64,000 bases of DNA from Spirochaetae bacterium HGW-Spirochaetae-3 (GTDB lineage Bacteria > Spirochaetota > Spirochaetia > Treponematales > UBA12059). The notes below the pieces were generated by a model. It worked only from the letters and a program-made list of their open reading frames with translations. It did not search any database and was not told the origin of the DNA. The translations under genes and the position numbers were made by a program. Where the stretch lies: assembly GCA_002839315.1 (NCBI GenBank), contig PGXV01000009.1, forward strand, positions 62,001 through 126,000. The letters run 5' to 3'. Shown here piece after piece: positions 18,257 to 27,005 of the stretch. How positions within the stretch are numbered: position 1 is the first letter of the stretch; each line of letters begins with the position of its first letter.

Positions 18257-19456
18257 ATGAGCGCCCTATCGTCGAGGACGGCCCGAATAGAGCCGTCCCG
18301 CACCATCGCCATGAACCAACGCGCCCGCGAGCTCAAGGCCGCGGGCCGGGATATCGTCGACCTCACCGTAGGCGAGCCCGATTTCCATCCGCCCGCCTCC
18401 GTCCGCGAGGCCGCCGCCAGGGCCATCGCCGAAGGCGCCGATCGTTATACGCCGGTCGCCGGCGAGATGGCCCTCCGCGAGGCTATCTCCCGTAAGCTGC
18501 TGCGCGATGCGGGCCTGTCGTACCCCGCCTCGCGCGTCCTCGTATCCTGCGGCGCCAAGAGCGCCCTTTCGAACGCGCTGCTCGCCATGGCCGGTCCGGG
18601 CGACGAGGTCCTTATACCGACGCCCGCCTGGTTGTCGTACGCCGAGATGGCCAAGCTCGCAGGGGCCGTCCCCGTCTTCGAGCCGACGCTCGCCGCCGAC
18701 GGCTACAAGCTACGTCCCGAGCGCCTCGCCGCCGCCCTTACCCCGCGCACGCGCGTCCTCGTCCTCTGCTCGCCGTGCAATCCGACCGGCGCCGTCTACT
18801 CCCGCCCCGAGCTCGAGGCCCTCGCCGCGGTCCTGGCCCGCTTCCCGGACGTCTGGATCCTGTCGGACGAGGTCTACGAGAGCATCCGCTACGTGCCGGA
18901 CGTCCCGAGTCCCGCGTCCGTACCCGCGCTCGAGGGCCGGACCGCCGTGGTCGGCGGCCTGTCCAAGTCGCACGCGATGACCGGATGGCGTCTCGGCTTC
19001 CTCGCCGGGCCCGCTCCGCTCGTCGACGCCTGCGTCGCTATCCAGGGACAGACCACTACCTGCGCCTCGTCCATTACCCAGCGAGCCGCGATCGCCGCCC
19101 TCGACGGCGACCAGGCTCCCGTCGCCGCGATGACCTCCGCGTTCAGGCGGCGCCGCGACCGCGCGTACGAGAAGCTTTCCGCCGTTCCGGGCCTCAGTCT
19201 CCGCTCGCCCGACGGCGCGTTCTATCTGTTCCCGGACGTATCGTCCCTGTTCGGCTCAGCCTGGCGCGGAGGCGCCATAGCCTCCTCCGATGATTTCTGC
19301 CTGTACCTCCTGGAAGAAGCCGGCGTCGCGCTGGTGCCCGGCTCGGCCTTCGGCGACGACGCTTGCGTCCGCATGTCGTTCGCTGCGTCCGACGACGCGA
19401 TCGACCTCGCTCTTGAGCGCATAGAGGCCGCCGTATCGTCGCTCGCGAAGCGCTAG
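18257..19456 (+). CDS. Class I PLP-dependent aminotransferase (aspartate/aromatic type)
   Basis: 399 residues, fold type I. Marks: [43 protein letters not shown] with the PLP Asn, ILSDEVYE, and [16 protein letters not shown] containing the Schiff-base Lys. The C-terminal Arg in CVRMSFAAS would bind the alpha-carboxylate. It diverges from the DAHP synthase operon, so transamination of prephenate or aromatic keto acids is plausible, but aspartate specificity cannot be excluded. GGAAGGA precedes the ATG. Confidence 0.88.
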   Translation: MSALSSRTARIEPSRTIAMNQRARELKAAGRDIVDLTVGEPDFHPPASVREAAARAIAEGADRYTPVAGEMALREAISRKLLRDAGLSYPASRVLVSCGAKSALSNALLAMAGPGDEVLIPTPAWLSYAEMAKLAGAVPVFEPTLAADGYKLRPERLAAALTPRTRVLVLCSPCNPTGAVYSRPELEALAAVLARFPDVWILSDEVYESIRYVPDVPSPASVPALEGRTAVVGGLSKSHAMTGWRLGFLAGPAPLVDACVAIQGQTTTCASSITQRAAIAALDGDQAPVAAMTSAFRRRRDRAYEKLSAVPGLSLRSPDGAFYLFPDVSSLFGSAWRGGAIASSDDFCLYLLEEAGVALVPGSAFGDDACVRMSFAASDDAIDLALERIEAAVSSLAKR

Positions 19457-19568
19457 GCGTCTCGCGGAAGGAGGGCGACGGGCGCCTGGCTGACAGGGAC
19501 GCGGATCCTCCAGGGCGGCCGGTAAACCTACGGGCTCTCCCCGCCCGGCCGCGCCGCGAAGGAGCCCT

Positions 19569-19652
19569 ATGAGTTGTAGTGGTAATAAAAATAAAAGGAA
19601 ATCGCGGGCGAATGGCCGCTATGAAGAGGGGTTGGTACCTGTAATTCGGTAG
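19569..19652 (+). CDS. Possible 27-residue basic small protein
   Basis: ATG with AAGGAG 4 bases upstream, 28 codons, TAG stop. The N-terminal half (MSCSGNKNKRKSR) is Asn/Lys/Arg-rich and uses AAT and AAA codons that are rare elsewhere in this window. It could be a real small protein or a chance ORF in the 3' region of the aminotransferase. No homologue is recognised. Confidence 0.3.
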   Translation: MSCSGNKNKRKSRANGRYEEGLVPVIR

Positions 19653-19670
19653 CCATGGAAAAAACCTAAC

Positions 19671-19742
19671 ATGGCCGTAAAAAAGAATCAAGTTACTATC
19701 GGCAGTAACCGTTGGAAATTCGAAGGCGCGCGGCCCGCGTAA
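19671..19742 (+). CDS. Possible 23-residue small ORF
   Basis: ATG to TAA, 24 codons (MAVKKNQVTIGSNRW and a short tail). No good ribosome binding site, and the end runs into the 19730-19758 hairpin. Weakly supported; listed because it follows another small ORF in the same compositional island. Confidence 0.18.
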   Translation: MAVKKNQVTIGSNRWKFEGARPA

Positions 19743-19758
19743 TAATTCCACGGGCCGC
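19730..19758. terminator. Hairpin between convergent aminotransferase and trxA
   Basis: GCGGCCCG (19730-19737) pairs with CGGGCCGC (19751-19758) around a 13-base AT-rich loop. No U-run on either side; it probably helps to terminate transcripts arriving from both sides. Confidence 0.45.
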
Positions 19759-19805
19759 CCGCGATCGGCTCGCTCGCCGACCGTCGGGGACCCGGACGAC
19801 CGGAA

Positions 19806-20129
19806 TTACAGCTGGTCGGCGAACAGCTTCTCGATGGCCTGCTTGGGGAGGGCGCCGGGCTGCTGCCGCACGATCTTGCCGTCCTTGAATACCATCAGGG
19901 TCGGTATCGATATGATGTTGAAACGGCCGGCGAGCTCCGCCTCGTTGTCGACGTTCACCTTGCCGACCTTGAGCCTGCCCGCGTAGGTCTTGGCCAGGTC
20001 GTCGATGTGCGGGCCTATCATCCTGCACGGCATGCACCATTCCGCCCAGAAGTCTACGAGGACGGGGATGGAGGACTGCTCGACCTCGGCGGCGAAATTC
20101 TTCGATGTCAATTCTATTCCAGCGCTCAT
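19806..20129 (-). CDS. trxA: Thioredoxin
   Basis: 107 residues, standard thioredoxin length. It is a cytoplasmic dithiol reductant. The active site is WCMPC (Cys32, Cys35), with Met in place of the common Gly, and the cis-proline loop is SIPTLMVF (Pro76). The buried Asp and DFWAEW strand are normal. The changed dipeptide should shift redox potential somewhat. No thioredoxin reductase is adjacent. AAGGAG and a TTGACA promoter precede the gene. Confidence 0.93.
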   Translation of the reverse strand: MSAGIELTSKNFAAEVEQSSIPVLVDFWAEWCMPCRMIGPHIDDLAKTYAGRLKVGKVNVDNEAELAGRFNIISIPTLMVFKDGKIVRQQPGALPKQAIEKLFADQL

Positions 20130-20206
20130 GGCTTGTCTCCTTCTGGCGCGGCGAGCCTCGCGCGTCGGTGAGGCCGCGTCGGGGAATTCTCCGGTTGCAG
20201 ATAGAG

Positions 20207-20236
20207 AAAATACCTATTCGGGCGCCTGATTGTCAA
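20207..20236 (-). promoter_or_regulatory. Sigma-70 promoter of trxA
   Basis: On the minus strand TTGACA (20236-20231), 18 bases, TATTTT (20212-20207); about 78 bases ahead of the start codon. Confidence 0.55.
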
Positions 20237-20335
20237 ATGGGTCGAGGCGGAAACGTCCCCACGGAATCGGAAAGATCGTCTTGAATCATAGTCGGCCGTA
20301 TACAGCCCGCCGTTCCGTCGCTACGATCCTTCATT

Positions 20336-22066
20336 ATGCTCAAGCGGTTCCTTCACTATTACAAGCCATATAGGGGCCTCCTCGCCCTCGACCTATCCTG
20401 CGCGTTCGGACTCGGCCTCGCCGACCTCGTGTTCCCGGCCGCTATCGGGCGGGTCGTCGACGTGATCGTCCCGGCGGGGGATATGCCCGGCCTCGCGCGC
20501 TTCGCGGTCCTGCTCGTCCTTCTGTACGCGATTCGCGCCGGGTTGGAGTTCGTCGTCGGCTACTTCGGGCACGTGCTCGGGGTGAATATCCAGCACGACC
20601 TCCGGCGCGACATATACCGGCACCTCCATACCCTGGACACGCGCTTCTTCGACGACACGAAGACCGGCCAGATCATGTCGCGCATCGTCGGCGATCTCTT
20701 CGACCTGGCCGAGATATCGCACCACCTGCCCGAGGACCTGATCATGGCGAGCGTCCGCCTCGCAGGGTCGCTCATCGTCATGCTAGCGATAGAATGGCGC
20801 CTGGCGCTCGTCGTTTTCGCGATCGTACCGGCGCTCGTCGCCTTCTCGTCTACGTTCCGCGGGAAATTCCGCCGGGCGTTCAGGGCCAACAAGGAGACGA
20901 TAGCCGTCATCAACGAACGTATCGAGGAGAGCGTCTCCGGCGTCAGGGTGGTGAGGGCGTTCGGCAACGAAGTCTTCGAGACGGAGCGCTTCGACGAGGG
21001 CAACGAGACGTTCAGGCGCTCCCGTATCGAATCGGTCTGGCATATCGGCGTATTCAGCACCGGCGTCTCGTTCCTGTCGAACCTCGGCCTCGTCATCGTA
21101 CTGATCGCGGGAGGTTACGCGTCGCTGCGTGGGGCGGTCAGCCTCGGCGCCTACGTGGCGTTCGCGCTGTACGTTTCGCGCTTCTTCCAGCCTATCGAGA
21201 CGCTCGTGCGGTCGATGGAGCAGTTCCAGGAGGGCGCGGCCGGCTTCCGGCGATTCCTCGAGATCGTCGATACCGTGCCGACCATCGTCGACGCGCCGGA
21301 CGCGGTGGAATTGGCCGGCGTCCGCGGCGACGTGGAATTCCGGGGGGTCGGCTTCCGATACGGCGACGGCAAGGAGCGCGTACTGGAACGGGTAGACCTA
21401 CGGGTGGCGGCCGGCGAGACCGTCGCGATCGTCGGGCCCTCGGGCGCCGGCAAGACGACGCTGTGCTCGCTCATCCCGCGCTTCTACGACGTGGAGGAGG
21501 GCTCCATCACGGTGGACGGCCTGGACGTGCGGAAGGCGACGATAGCGTCGCTCAGGCAGGCCGTCGGCATGGTGCAGCAGGACGTGTTCCTGTTCTCGGG
21601 CAGCGTCCGCGACAACATAGGCTACGGCAGGCTGGACGCCGACGACGCCGCTATAGAGGCCGCCGCGAAGTCGGCCAACGCTCTCGAATTCATACGCGCC
21701 CTGCCGCTGGGCTTCGATACGCCGGTAGGGGAACGCGGGGTCAAGCTGTCGGGCGGGCAGAAGCAGCGTATCGCCATAGCCCGCATGTTCCTCAAGGACC
21801 CGCCCGTGCTGATACTCGACGAGGCTACGAGCTCCCTCGATACGATGAGCGAGCTGGCCATACGGGAATCGCTGGAGCGGTTGTCCAAGGGGCGCACGAC
21901 CTTCATCATCGCCCACCGCCTGGCTACCGTCAGGCACGCCGCCCGTATCCTCGTTCTGACCGAGGACGGCATCGTGGAGCAGGGCCGGCACGACGACCTC
22001 GTCGCCGCCGGAGGCGTCTATCGGCGACTGTACGACGCGCAGGTGGAGAGCCTCCTCGTCAGTTAG
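20336..22066 (+). CDS. ABC exporter, fused permease-ATPase (MsbA/multidrug type)
   Basis: 576 residues: six-helix ABC transmembrane domain (about 1-320) and a nucleotide-binding domain with Walker A GPSGAGKTT, Q-loop GMVQQDVFLFSG, signature LSGGQKQR, Walker B VLILDEATSSLD and H-loop IIAHRLATV. Half-transporters of this kind act as homodimers exporting lipids, drugs or peptides. No second subunit is adjacent, which favours a homodimer. No clear SD precedes the ATG. The stop overlaps that of the convergent MocR gene by 4 bases. Confidence 0.9.
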   Translation: MLKRFLHYYKPYRGLLALDLSCAFGLGLADLVFPAAIGRVVDVIVPAGDMPGLARFAVLLVLLYAIRAGLEFVVGYFGHVLGVNIQHDLRRDIYRHLHTLDTRFFDDTKTGQIMSRIVGDLFDLAEISHHLPEDLIMASVRLAGSLIVMLAIEWRLALVVFAIVPALVAFSSTFRGKFRRAFRANKETIAVINERIEESVSGVRVVRAFGNEVFETERFDEGNETFRRSRIESVWHIGVFSTGVSFLSNLGLVIVLIAGGYASLRGAVSLGAYVAFALYVSRFFQPIETLVRSMEQFQEGAAGFRRFLEIVDTVPTIVDAPDAVELAGVRGDVEFRGVGFRYGDGKERVLERVDLRVAAGETVAIVGPSGAGKTTLCSLIPRFYDVEEGSITVDGLDVRKATIASLRQAVGMVQQDVFLFSGSVRDNIGYGRLDADDAAIEAAAKSANALEFIRALPLGFDTPVGERGVKLSGGQKQRIAIARMFLKDPPVLILDEATSSLDTMSELAIRESLERLSKGRTTFIIAHRLATVRHAARILVLTEDGIVEQGRHDDLVAAGGVYRRLYDAQVESLLVS

Positions 22067-23535
22067 CGACCACCGTCTCCCAGGGAATCGACCGCTTCCG
22101 AAAGAGCGCGGACGCCCGCCCTTATCCGTTCGGGGCTCTCGGCGGCGAAGTTGAGCCTCAGGAACGAGCCCGCGTCCGGGGCGCCGGGGTCGGCGAAGCA
22201 CGGCTTCCCGTCGAAGACCAGGACTCCGCGCGCCTTGGAGGCCGTCGCGACGACGGAGGAGTCCAGGCCGACGGGAAGGCGGAGCCAGAGGAAGAGACCG
22301 CCTGACGGCTTCTTGACCTCCAAGCCGGGCAGGCGATCCGCGAGCGCTTCGAGCATGGCGTCCCGCCGTTCGGTGTAGCGCCGCCTCGAGCGCCTGATAT
22401 GGGCCTCGTACCTGCCGACGGACAGTATCCTCGCGAGCGCTTCCTGCGACAGGCGCGGAGCCGACATCGACATGCAGTACTTAAGCTCGAGGAGGCGCTC
22501 GTAGGCGGGCCCCCTGGCGGCGATGAAGCCGACGCGGAGGCCTGGCGCCAGGAGCTTGGAGAACGTCGCCGAGTGCATGACGCCGGCGCCGCCCAGGGTA
22601 TAGAGCGAAGGCAGGTCCCGGCCTTCGTAGCGCAGGTCTCCGACGAAATCGTCCTCCAGCACGGGCGTATCGAATTCCTTCGTCAGGGCGACGACCGCCC
22701 TCCGGCGCTCGGAGTCCATGCGTACGCCGCTGGGATTCTGGAAATTCGGCATGGTATAGACGAAGGCCGCCCGACCGGAGCGTAGCGCGGCTCGCAGGGG
22801 CTCGAGTCGCATGCCCCCGGAGTCCATGGGAATTCCCGTCGGTACGTAGCCGAGGCTCCTGAAGAGGCCGAGGGCCGAGGCGTAGCACGGGGACTCGACT
22901 ATTACGTCGTGGCCGCGGCCACGAAGAGCCAATGCCACGAGCCCGAGCGCCTCCTGCGATCCCGAGGTCACGAGTATCTCCTCCGGTGACGCGTCCACCC
23001 CCCTGCTCGATAGCACGCGGGCGATGAGCGTCCTGAAGGCCTGGACGCCGCGCGGATCGGCGTACCCGAGGGCGCTTGACCCTTCCCGCGATAGGGCGGA
23101 AGCCAGGGCGGCCTTGAAGTCGGCGAGGGGGAATAGCGACGCGTCGCCCACGCCGGTCGCGAAGTCGATCGTCTCCCCGTCCCCGCCGCCGCCGAGCCCG
23201 ATGCCTATCTCGATCCCGGAGCGATCGGAGCCGGCGAGCAGGACGCCCTGCCAGCCGGGCAGCTCTTCCGCGGAGACGAGGCTCTTCCTGTCGCCCCGCC
23301 TTCGGGCGACGTAGCTGCCGCTACCCGCTCTCCGCTCTATCAGGCCGTCGGCCTCCAGCGACGAGTACGCGCTCTCGACGGTGATCCTCGAGACGCCGAG
23401 CTCGACGCTCATGGGTCGGGAGGCGGTTAGCTTGGAGCCGGGCTCAAGGAGCCCGGATTCGATTCTCTGTCGGAGCGCCGATTCGAGCTGTTTATTAAGA
23501 GGCGTAGAGTTGGACGGATCGAGGGCTAGCTTCAT
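22063..23535 (-). CDS. MocR-type regulator (GntR HTH fused to class I aminotransferase domain)
   Basis: 490 residues. An N-terminal winged helix (about 8-75: TPLNKQLESALRQRIESGLL, ELGVSRITVESAYSSLEADGLIER) is followed by an aminotransferase fold (about 110-485) with YTMPNFQNPSGV, EDDFVGDLRYE and HSATFSKLLAPGLRVGF, whose Lys would bind PLP. Such proteins sense PLP adducts. The gene diverges from the EamA exporter across 96 bases, the classic arrangement for a regulator and its target. TTGCAT and TAAATA are suitably placed as its own promoter. Confidence 0.9.
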   Translation of the reverse strand: MKLALDPSNSTPLNKQLESALRQRIESGLLEPGSKLTASRPMSVELGVSRITVESAYSSLEADGLIERRAGSGSYVARRRGDRKSLVSAEELPGWQGVLLAGSDRSGIEIGIGLGGGGDGETIDFATGVGDASLFPLADFKAALASALSREGSSALGYADPRGVQAFRTLIARVLSSRGVDASPEEILVTSGSQEALGLVALALRGRGHDVIVESPCYASALGLFRSLGYVPTGIPMDSGGMRLEPLRAALRSGRAAFVYTMPNFQNPSGVRMDSERRRAVVALTKEFDTPVLEDDFVGDLRYEGRDLPSLYTLGGAGVMHSATFSKLLAPGLRVGFIAARGPAYERLLELKYCMSMSAPRLSQEALARILSVGRYEAHIRRSRRRYTERRDAMLEALADRLPGLEVKKPSGGLFLWLRLPVGLDSSVVATASKARGVLVFDGKPCFADPGAPDAGSFLRLNFAAESPERIRAGVRALSEAVDSLGDGGR

Positions 23536-23631
23536 GTGGTATTGTCATTATTTATTCAAAGCGGATATTAATGCAAGGCCAAATTGACGCTATGCTTTCC
23601 TCGCGCCTGAGAACGGCGTGGAGGGTGGAAA

Positions 23632-24615
23632 ATGCGTGACCGAACATCTCGAACGAGAGGCGGACCGTTCACGGTCGGTATACTGGCGGCGGCGATCTTG
23701 TCCTTGACCGGCGTACTGATAGTCATAGCCTCGACGAGGTACGGGATACCGGCCCTGGTGATAGCCGTATGGCGTGACGTGTTCACCGCCATCGTGCTCG
23801 CCGCGGTCCTGGCCGTAGTCGCGCCGGGTCTCATACGCGCCGGCCTGACGGAGCTACGGTACCTGGCGGTCTACGGCTTCGTGCTCGCGTGCTTCAACGT
23901 GCTCTGGACGATCTCCGTGATACGAAACGGAGCGGCGGCCGCGACGCTCCTCGTATACGCCTCCGGCGGCTTCACGGTGATCATCGAGCGCCTGGTTTCG
24001 AGGACGCGGCCGTCGGCGTCGAAGATAGTCGCGGCCTTGCTCTCCTTCGTCGGGGCCGCCTTGCTGTCCGGGGCGCTGGAGCCAGGCGCATGGCGAGTCA
24101 ACGGCCCGGCTATCGCCGTCGGTATCGGCTCCGCCCTGGCGTACGCGGTATACAGCGTCGTAGGCAAGGGCGCCTCCAGGCGGGGCCTGTCCCCGTGGAC
24201 GAACGTACTCTATAGCTTCGCCTTCGCCGCGGTATTCCTCCTCGTAGCGCGCCGGCTCCCCGCGAGCCTGCTGCCGCCGTCGGTGACGGGGCCGGGAATG
24301 CTGGCGCTGCCCGGCGCTCCGGCAGGCGCCTGGATCGTCCTCTTCGTCCTCGCCGCCGGTCCGACCCTCGTCGGCTTCGGACTCTACAACGTAACGCTGG
24401 CGGCGTTGCCGGCGGGAACGGCGAATATTCTCGTCTCCATGGAGCCCGTCTTTACCGCGGGTATCGCCTTCGTCTTCCTCGGCGAGCGCCTCGGTTCGGC
24501 GGCGCTACTCGGGGCGTTCCTTGTGCTAGCCGCGGTCGCCGCTACCTGCCTGGACGGCGGCGGTCGCGGTTCGGCGCGAGCCGCGACGACCAGGGCCCGG
24601 GCTAGCGGCGGATGA
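23632..24615 (+). CDS. EamA/DMT-family metabolite exporter
   Basis: 327 residues with ten hydrophobic segments in two EamA repeats (about 12-140 and 155-310); the second repeat shows ANILVSMEPVFTAGIAFVFLGERL, the family signature. It probably exports an amino acid or related metabolite across the inner membrane. Control by the divergent MocR protein is likely. A basic, Ala/Arg-rich tail overlaps the pirin gene by 14 bases in the opposite direction. Confidence 0.87.
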   Translation: MRDRTSRTRGGPFTVGILAAAILSLTGVLIVIASTRYGIPALVIAVWRDVFTAIVLAAVLAVVAPGLIRAGLTELRYLAVYGFVLACFNVLWTISVIRNGAAAATLLVYASGGFTVIIERLVSRTRPSASKIVAALLSFVGAALLSGALEPGAWRVNGPAIAVGIGSALAYAVYSVVGKGASRRGLSPWTNVLYSFAFAAVFLLVARRLPASLLPPSVTGPGMLALPGAPAGAWIVLFVLAAGPTLVGFGLYNVTLAALPAGTANILVSMEPVFTAGIAFVFLGERLGSAALLGAFLVLAAVAATCLDGGGRGSARAATTRARASGG

Positions 24616-25447
24616 ACGTGCCGTCGTCGAGCTCGCGGAACGCCTGATCCAGTTCGGCGCGGGTGTTCATCACTATCGGGCCGCCCCACGCTATCGGCTC
24701 TCCGAGGGGAGTCGCGTGGGCGATGACGAAACGGGCCCCTTCCGGCCCCGTCGAGAACCGAGCCTCGTCGCCGTCGCCGAGGAGCGCGCAGGTACCGGCG
24801 GGATAGGCGTCGGCGGGGCCGGACGCGGTCCCGATCGCGCCTTCCAGCACGTAGAAGAACGCGGTACGGCCGGCCGGCGCGTCGATCATCAGCTCCGCGC
24901 CGGCTTCCAGCGCGACATCCAGGTAGACCGGGTCTCTCGCCACGCCGATGACGGGGCCTCTCGCGCCGCCCCATCGCCCGGCGAGGACGCGGACCGATCC
25001 GGAACCGGTCGGCACTACGGGAACCTCTCCCGCCGAAACGCCCCGGTACGCGGGCTCGCGCATCTTCTCCCTGGCCGGCAGGTTTACCCATAGCTGCAGG
25101 CCGTGGACGCCCCGCGGGGAGCGGATGGGCATCTCCTCGTGGACGATGCCCGAGCCGGCGCTCATCCACTGCAGGTCCCCGGGGCCGATTACCCCGCCCG
25201 AGCCCGTGGAGTCGCTATGCCGAACGGAGCCTTCGAGCAGGTAGGTGACGGTCTCTATGCCTCGGTGCGGATGCATCGGGAATCCCGGCAGGTAATCCGC
25301 GGGATCGTCGGAGCCGAACGCGTCCAACAGCAGGAACGGGTCGAAGCGCGTCGCCTCGTCCTGGCTGAATACCCGCAGGAGCCTGACCCCGGCGCCGTCG
25401 TAGGTCGGCCTACCCCGTATAGAGAGAACCGCTTCCCGTATGCCCAT
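24602..25447 (-). CDS. Pirin family protein
   Basis: 281 residues, a bicupin. The metal site is in the N-terminal cupin: FPMHPHRGIETVTYLLEG supplies two His, and MSAGSGIVHEEMP the third His and Glu. The C-terminal cupin is ELMIDAPAGRTAFFYVLEG. Some pirins have quercetin dioxygenase activity or act as redox-responsive cofactors; the role here is unknown. ATG at 25447 has AAGGAG 7 bases upstream, so the longer open frame is not used. Confidence 0.88.
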   Translation of the reverse strand: MGIREAVLSIRGRPTYDGAGVRLLRVFSQDEATRFDPFLLLDAFGSDDPADYLPGFPMHPHRGIETVTYLLEGSVRHSDSTGSGGVIGPGDLQWMSAGSGIVHEEMPIRSPRGVHGLQLWVNLPAREKMREPAYRGVSAGEVPVVPTGSGSVRVLAGRWGGARGPVIGVARDPVYLDVALEAGAELMIDAPAGRTAFFYVLEGAIGTASGPADAYPAGTCALLGDGDEARFSTGPEGARFVIAHATPLGEPIAWGGPIVMNTRAELDQAFRELDDGTFIRR

Positions 25448-25517
25448 GCGTCGCTCCTTCCGCGTTCCCTTCCAGTATAGGGCATGCTTCGGTAGGAGTC
25501 CAAGGCCGTTCAATCGT

Positions 25518-26180
25518 CTACAGGTCCCATTTCTTCTTCCGCCTCGGGTTCCTGTCCTCCCCGATACGCTCCAGCTGGTAGTCTCGCATCGCGAAGAACG
25601 ACGCGAGCAGGCGTTCCTTGTCGGGGTACTCGTCGAGTCCGGCCCGCTCCAGCGCCAGGAGCAGCTCGTGCGTCGCCTCTATGGTCGACAGGCAGTTGGG
25701 CGCCGGCTGGCGCTTGATGACGTAGCGACTCGGTACGGTAGGCGTGAATTTTACGCAGGGCAGGTCGAGGAGGCAGGGGCTCTCGCGGAGTATGCTCTTG
25801 GCGCAGGCCCAGGTCGAGTCTATGAGGAATACGACGAGCCGCCTGCCCCCGAGTTCCGCCGCGGGGAAGCCGCCGGCCGAGAGGTCGAAGGCGTCCTTGC
25901 CGGGGTAGAGCAGCACCGGATAGTTGCCCGGGTCGTCCACTAGCGCCCGGTACCGGGCGTTCTCGCCGAAGCGCAGGCCCGGTATGATCTCGCTATTCTC
26001 CAGGTTGAGGCAGGTGAGCCGCCCGGTCGTGCACTTCTCGCGCTTCCATTCCATAGGGTGCATCAGTAGCGCCACGCGCGTACGCGTAGGCATAGGCGGC
26101 TCGCTCGGGCATAGGCAGAGGGCCTTGGGGCGGCGGCAGCTCCAGCATATCTCCCGATACGTCGGCTCGGTTCTTTCCAC
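25518..26180 (-). CDS. DTW-domain tRNA-uridine aminocarboxypropyltransferase (TapT-like)
   Basis: 220 residues. An N-terminal CxxC...CLC zinc-type cluster (CWSCRRPKALCLCPS) is followed by the SPOUT-like DTW domain with FLIDSTWACAKSIL and FTPTVPSRYVIKRQPAPNCLSTIEA. Family members transfer the aminocarboxypropyl group of SAM to tRNA uridine (acp3U). GTG at 26180 was chosen: AAGGA is 7 bases upstream, whereas the TTG at 26186 has no room for a ribosome binding site. Confidence 0.85.
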   Translation of the reverse strand: MERTEPTYREICWSCRRPKALCLCPSEPPMPTRTRVALLMHPMEWKREKCTTGRLTCLNLENSEIIPGLRFGENARYRALVDDPGNYPVLLYPGKDAFDLSAGGFPAAELGGRRLVVFLIDSTWACAKSILRESPCLLDLPCVKFTPTVPSRYVIKRQPAPNCLSTIEATHELLLALERAGLDEYPDKERLLASFFAMRDYQLERIGEDRNPRRKKKWDL

Positions 26181-26267
26181 TGACAATCCTTAGGTGCCGC
26201 GAGCGCGGCGGTTTTGGAAGCGATAGCATAGCGCAATCGCGGCGATCGATGAAAGCCGGCAGTGGCA

Positions 26268-26295
26268 TTGACATCGATGAGGTTTGTGCTATATT
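26268..26295 (+). promoter_or_regulatory. Strong sigma-70 promoter of the DUF2807-TetR-flavodoxin operon
   Basis: TTGACA (26268-26273), 16 bases, TATATT (26290-26295). The expected leader is about 32 bases with AGGAG before the ATG. Confidence 0.7.
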
Positions 26296-26334
26296 AAGTA
26301 AGTCAACGTTTACATATACTCAGGAGTAGCGATA

Positions 26335-26997
26335 ATGGGAAAACCTATCCTGGCCTTACTGCTTACCACCGTGACGATCGGATCCTGCGGCGCCATGGAT
26401 CCAGACGCCGGTGTTACGACGGAGACGAGAGACCTTCCCCCGTTCTCCTCTATCGCGCTGAACGGCGTCGGTACCCTCCGTATCCATCGAGGACCCCAGG
26501 CCGTCAGCGTAACCATGGACGGCGCCTTGATCGACCGCTTCGAGACCGCGGTCAAGGACGGCAAGCTGTCGCTAGGGTTCGAGTGCGGGGTCGGCTTTTC
26601 GTACTGGAGGGCTATGAGGCGCCTGCGGCGCTGCGATATCGACGTAACCGTCCCCGAGCTGCGCGGCATAGAGCTTAACGGCGCCGGGACGATAAGCGCG
26701 GACCCGATCGAGTACGATGCGCTGAGCCTGAGCGTTAACGGCGCTGGTACCGTCGAGCTTCGGGGGACCGCCACCGAGTTTAGCGTCCGCTGTACCGGCG
26801 CGGCGCGTATCCTGGCCCGCGATCTCGCCGCGGCGTCCGTCCGCGTAGGCGCGACCGGCTCAGGCGAGGTCGAGCTCCGGGCGGAGGACGAGCTCGACGC
26901 CTCCGTCACGGGCGCCGGTTCGATAGCCTATTGGGGTAGCCCGCGCGTATCCGAGCGTATATCTGGCGCAGGCTCCGTACATAGGGCCGGCGACTAG
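26335..26997 (+). CDS. DUF2807 (head-GIN-type) lipoprotein
   Basis: 220 residues. Lipobox TIGSC places the lipidated Cys at 18. The rest is a right-handed beta-helix-like repeat with recurrent short motifs such as LNGVGTL, LNGAGTI, VNGAGTVEL, CTGAARI, ATGSGEVEL and VTGAGSI at about 20-residue spacing, as in putative auto-transporter adhesin head-GIN domains. Periplasmic or surface location; function unknown. The TetR gene follows after 8 bases. Confidence 0.8.
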   Translation: MGKPILALLLTTVTIGSCGAMDPDAGVTTETRDLPPFSSIALNGVGTLRIHRGPQAVSVTMDGALIDRFETAVKDGKLSLGFECGVGFSYWRAMRRLRRCDIDVTVPELRGIELNGAGTISADPIEYDALSLSVNGAGTVELRGTATEFSVRCTGAARILARDLAAASVRVGATGSGEVELRAEDELDASVTGAGSIAYWGSPRVSERISGAGSVHRAGD

Positions 26998-27005
26998 GGG
27001 GGCGA

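Larger units (their letters stand above)
19457..19805. other. AT-rich intergenic island between convergent genes
   Basis: A 349-base stretch with a GC-rich first third, then an unusually A-rich segment (19580-19720). It holds two tiny plus-strand ORFs (listed separately), a perfect 6-bp inverted repeat GTTACT/AGTAAC (19692-19709), and a terminator-like hairpin at 19730-19758. No larger gene is evident on either strand. Confidence 0.6.

Noticed and set aside
19194-19751. 185-codon minus-strand frame across the AT-rich island
   Set aside because: It is mostly the shadow of the aminotransferase gene, with poor composition and no SD.
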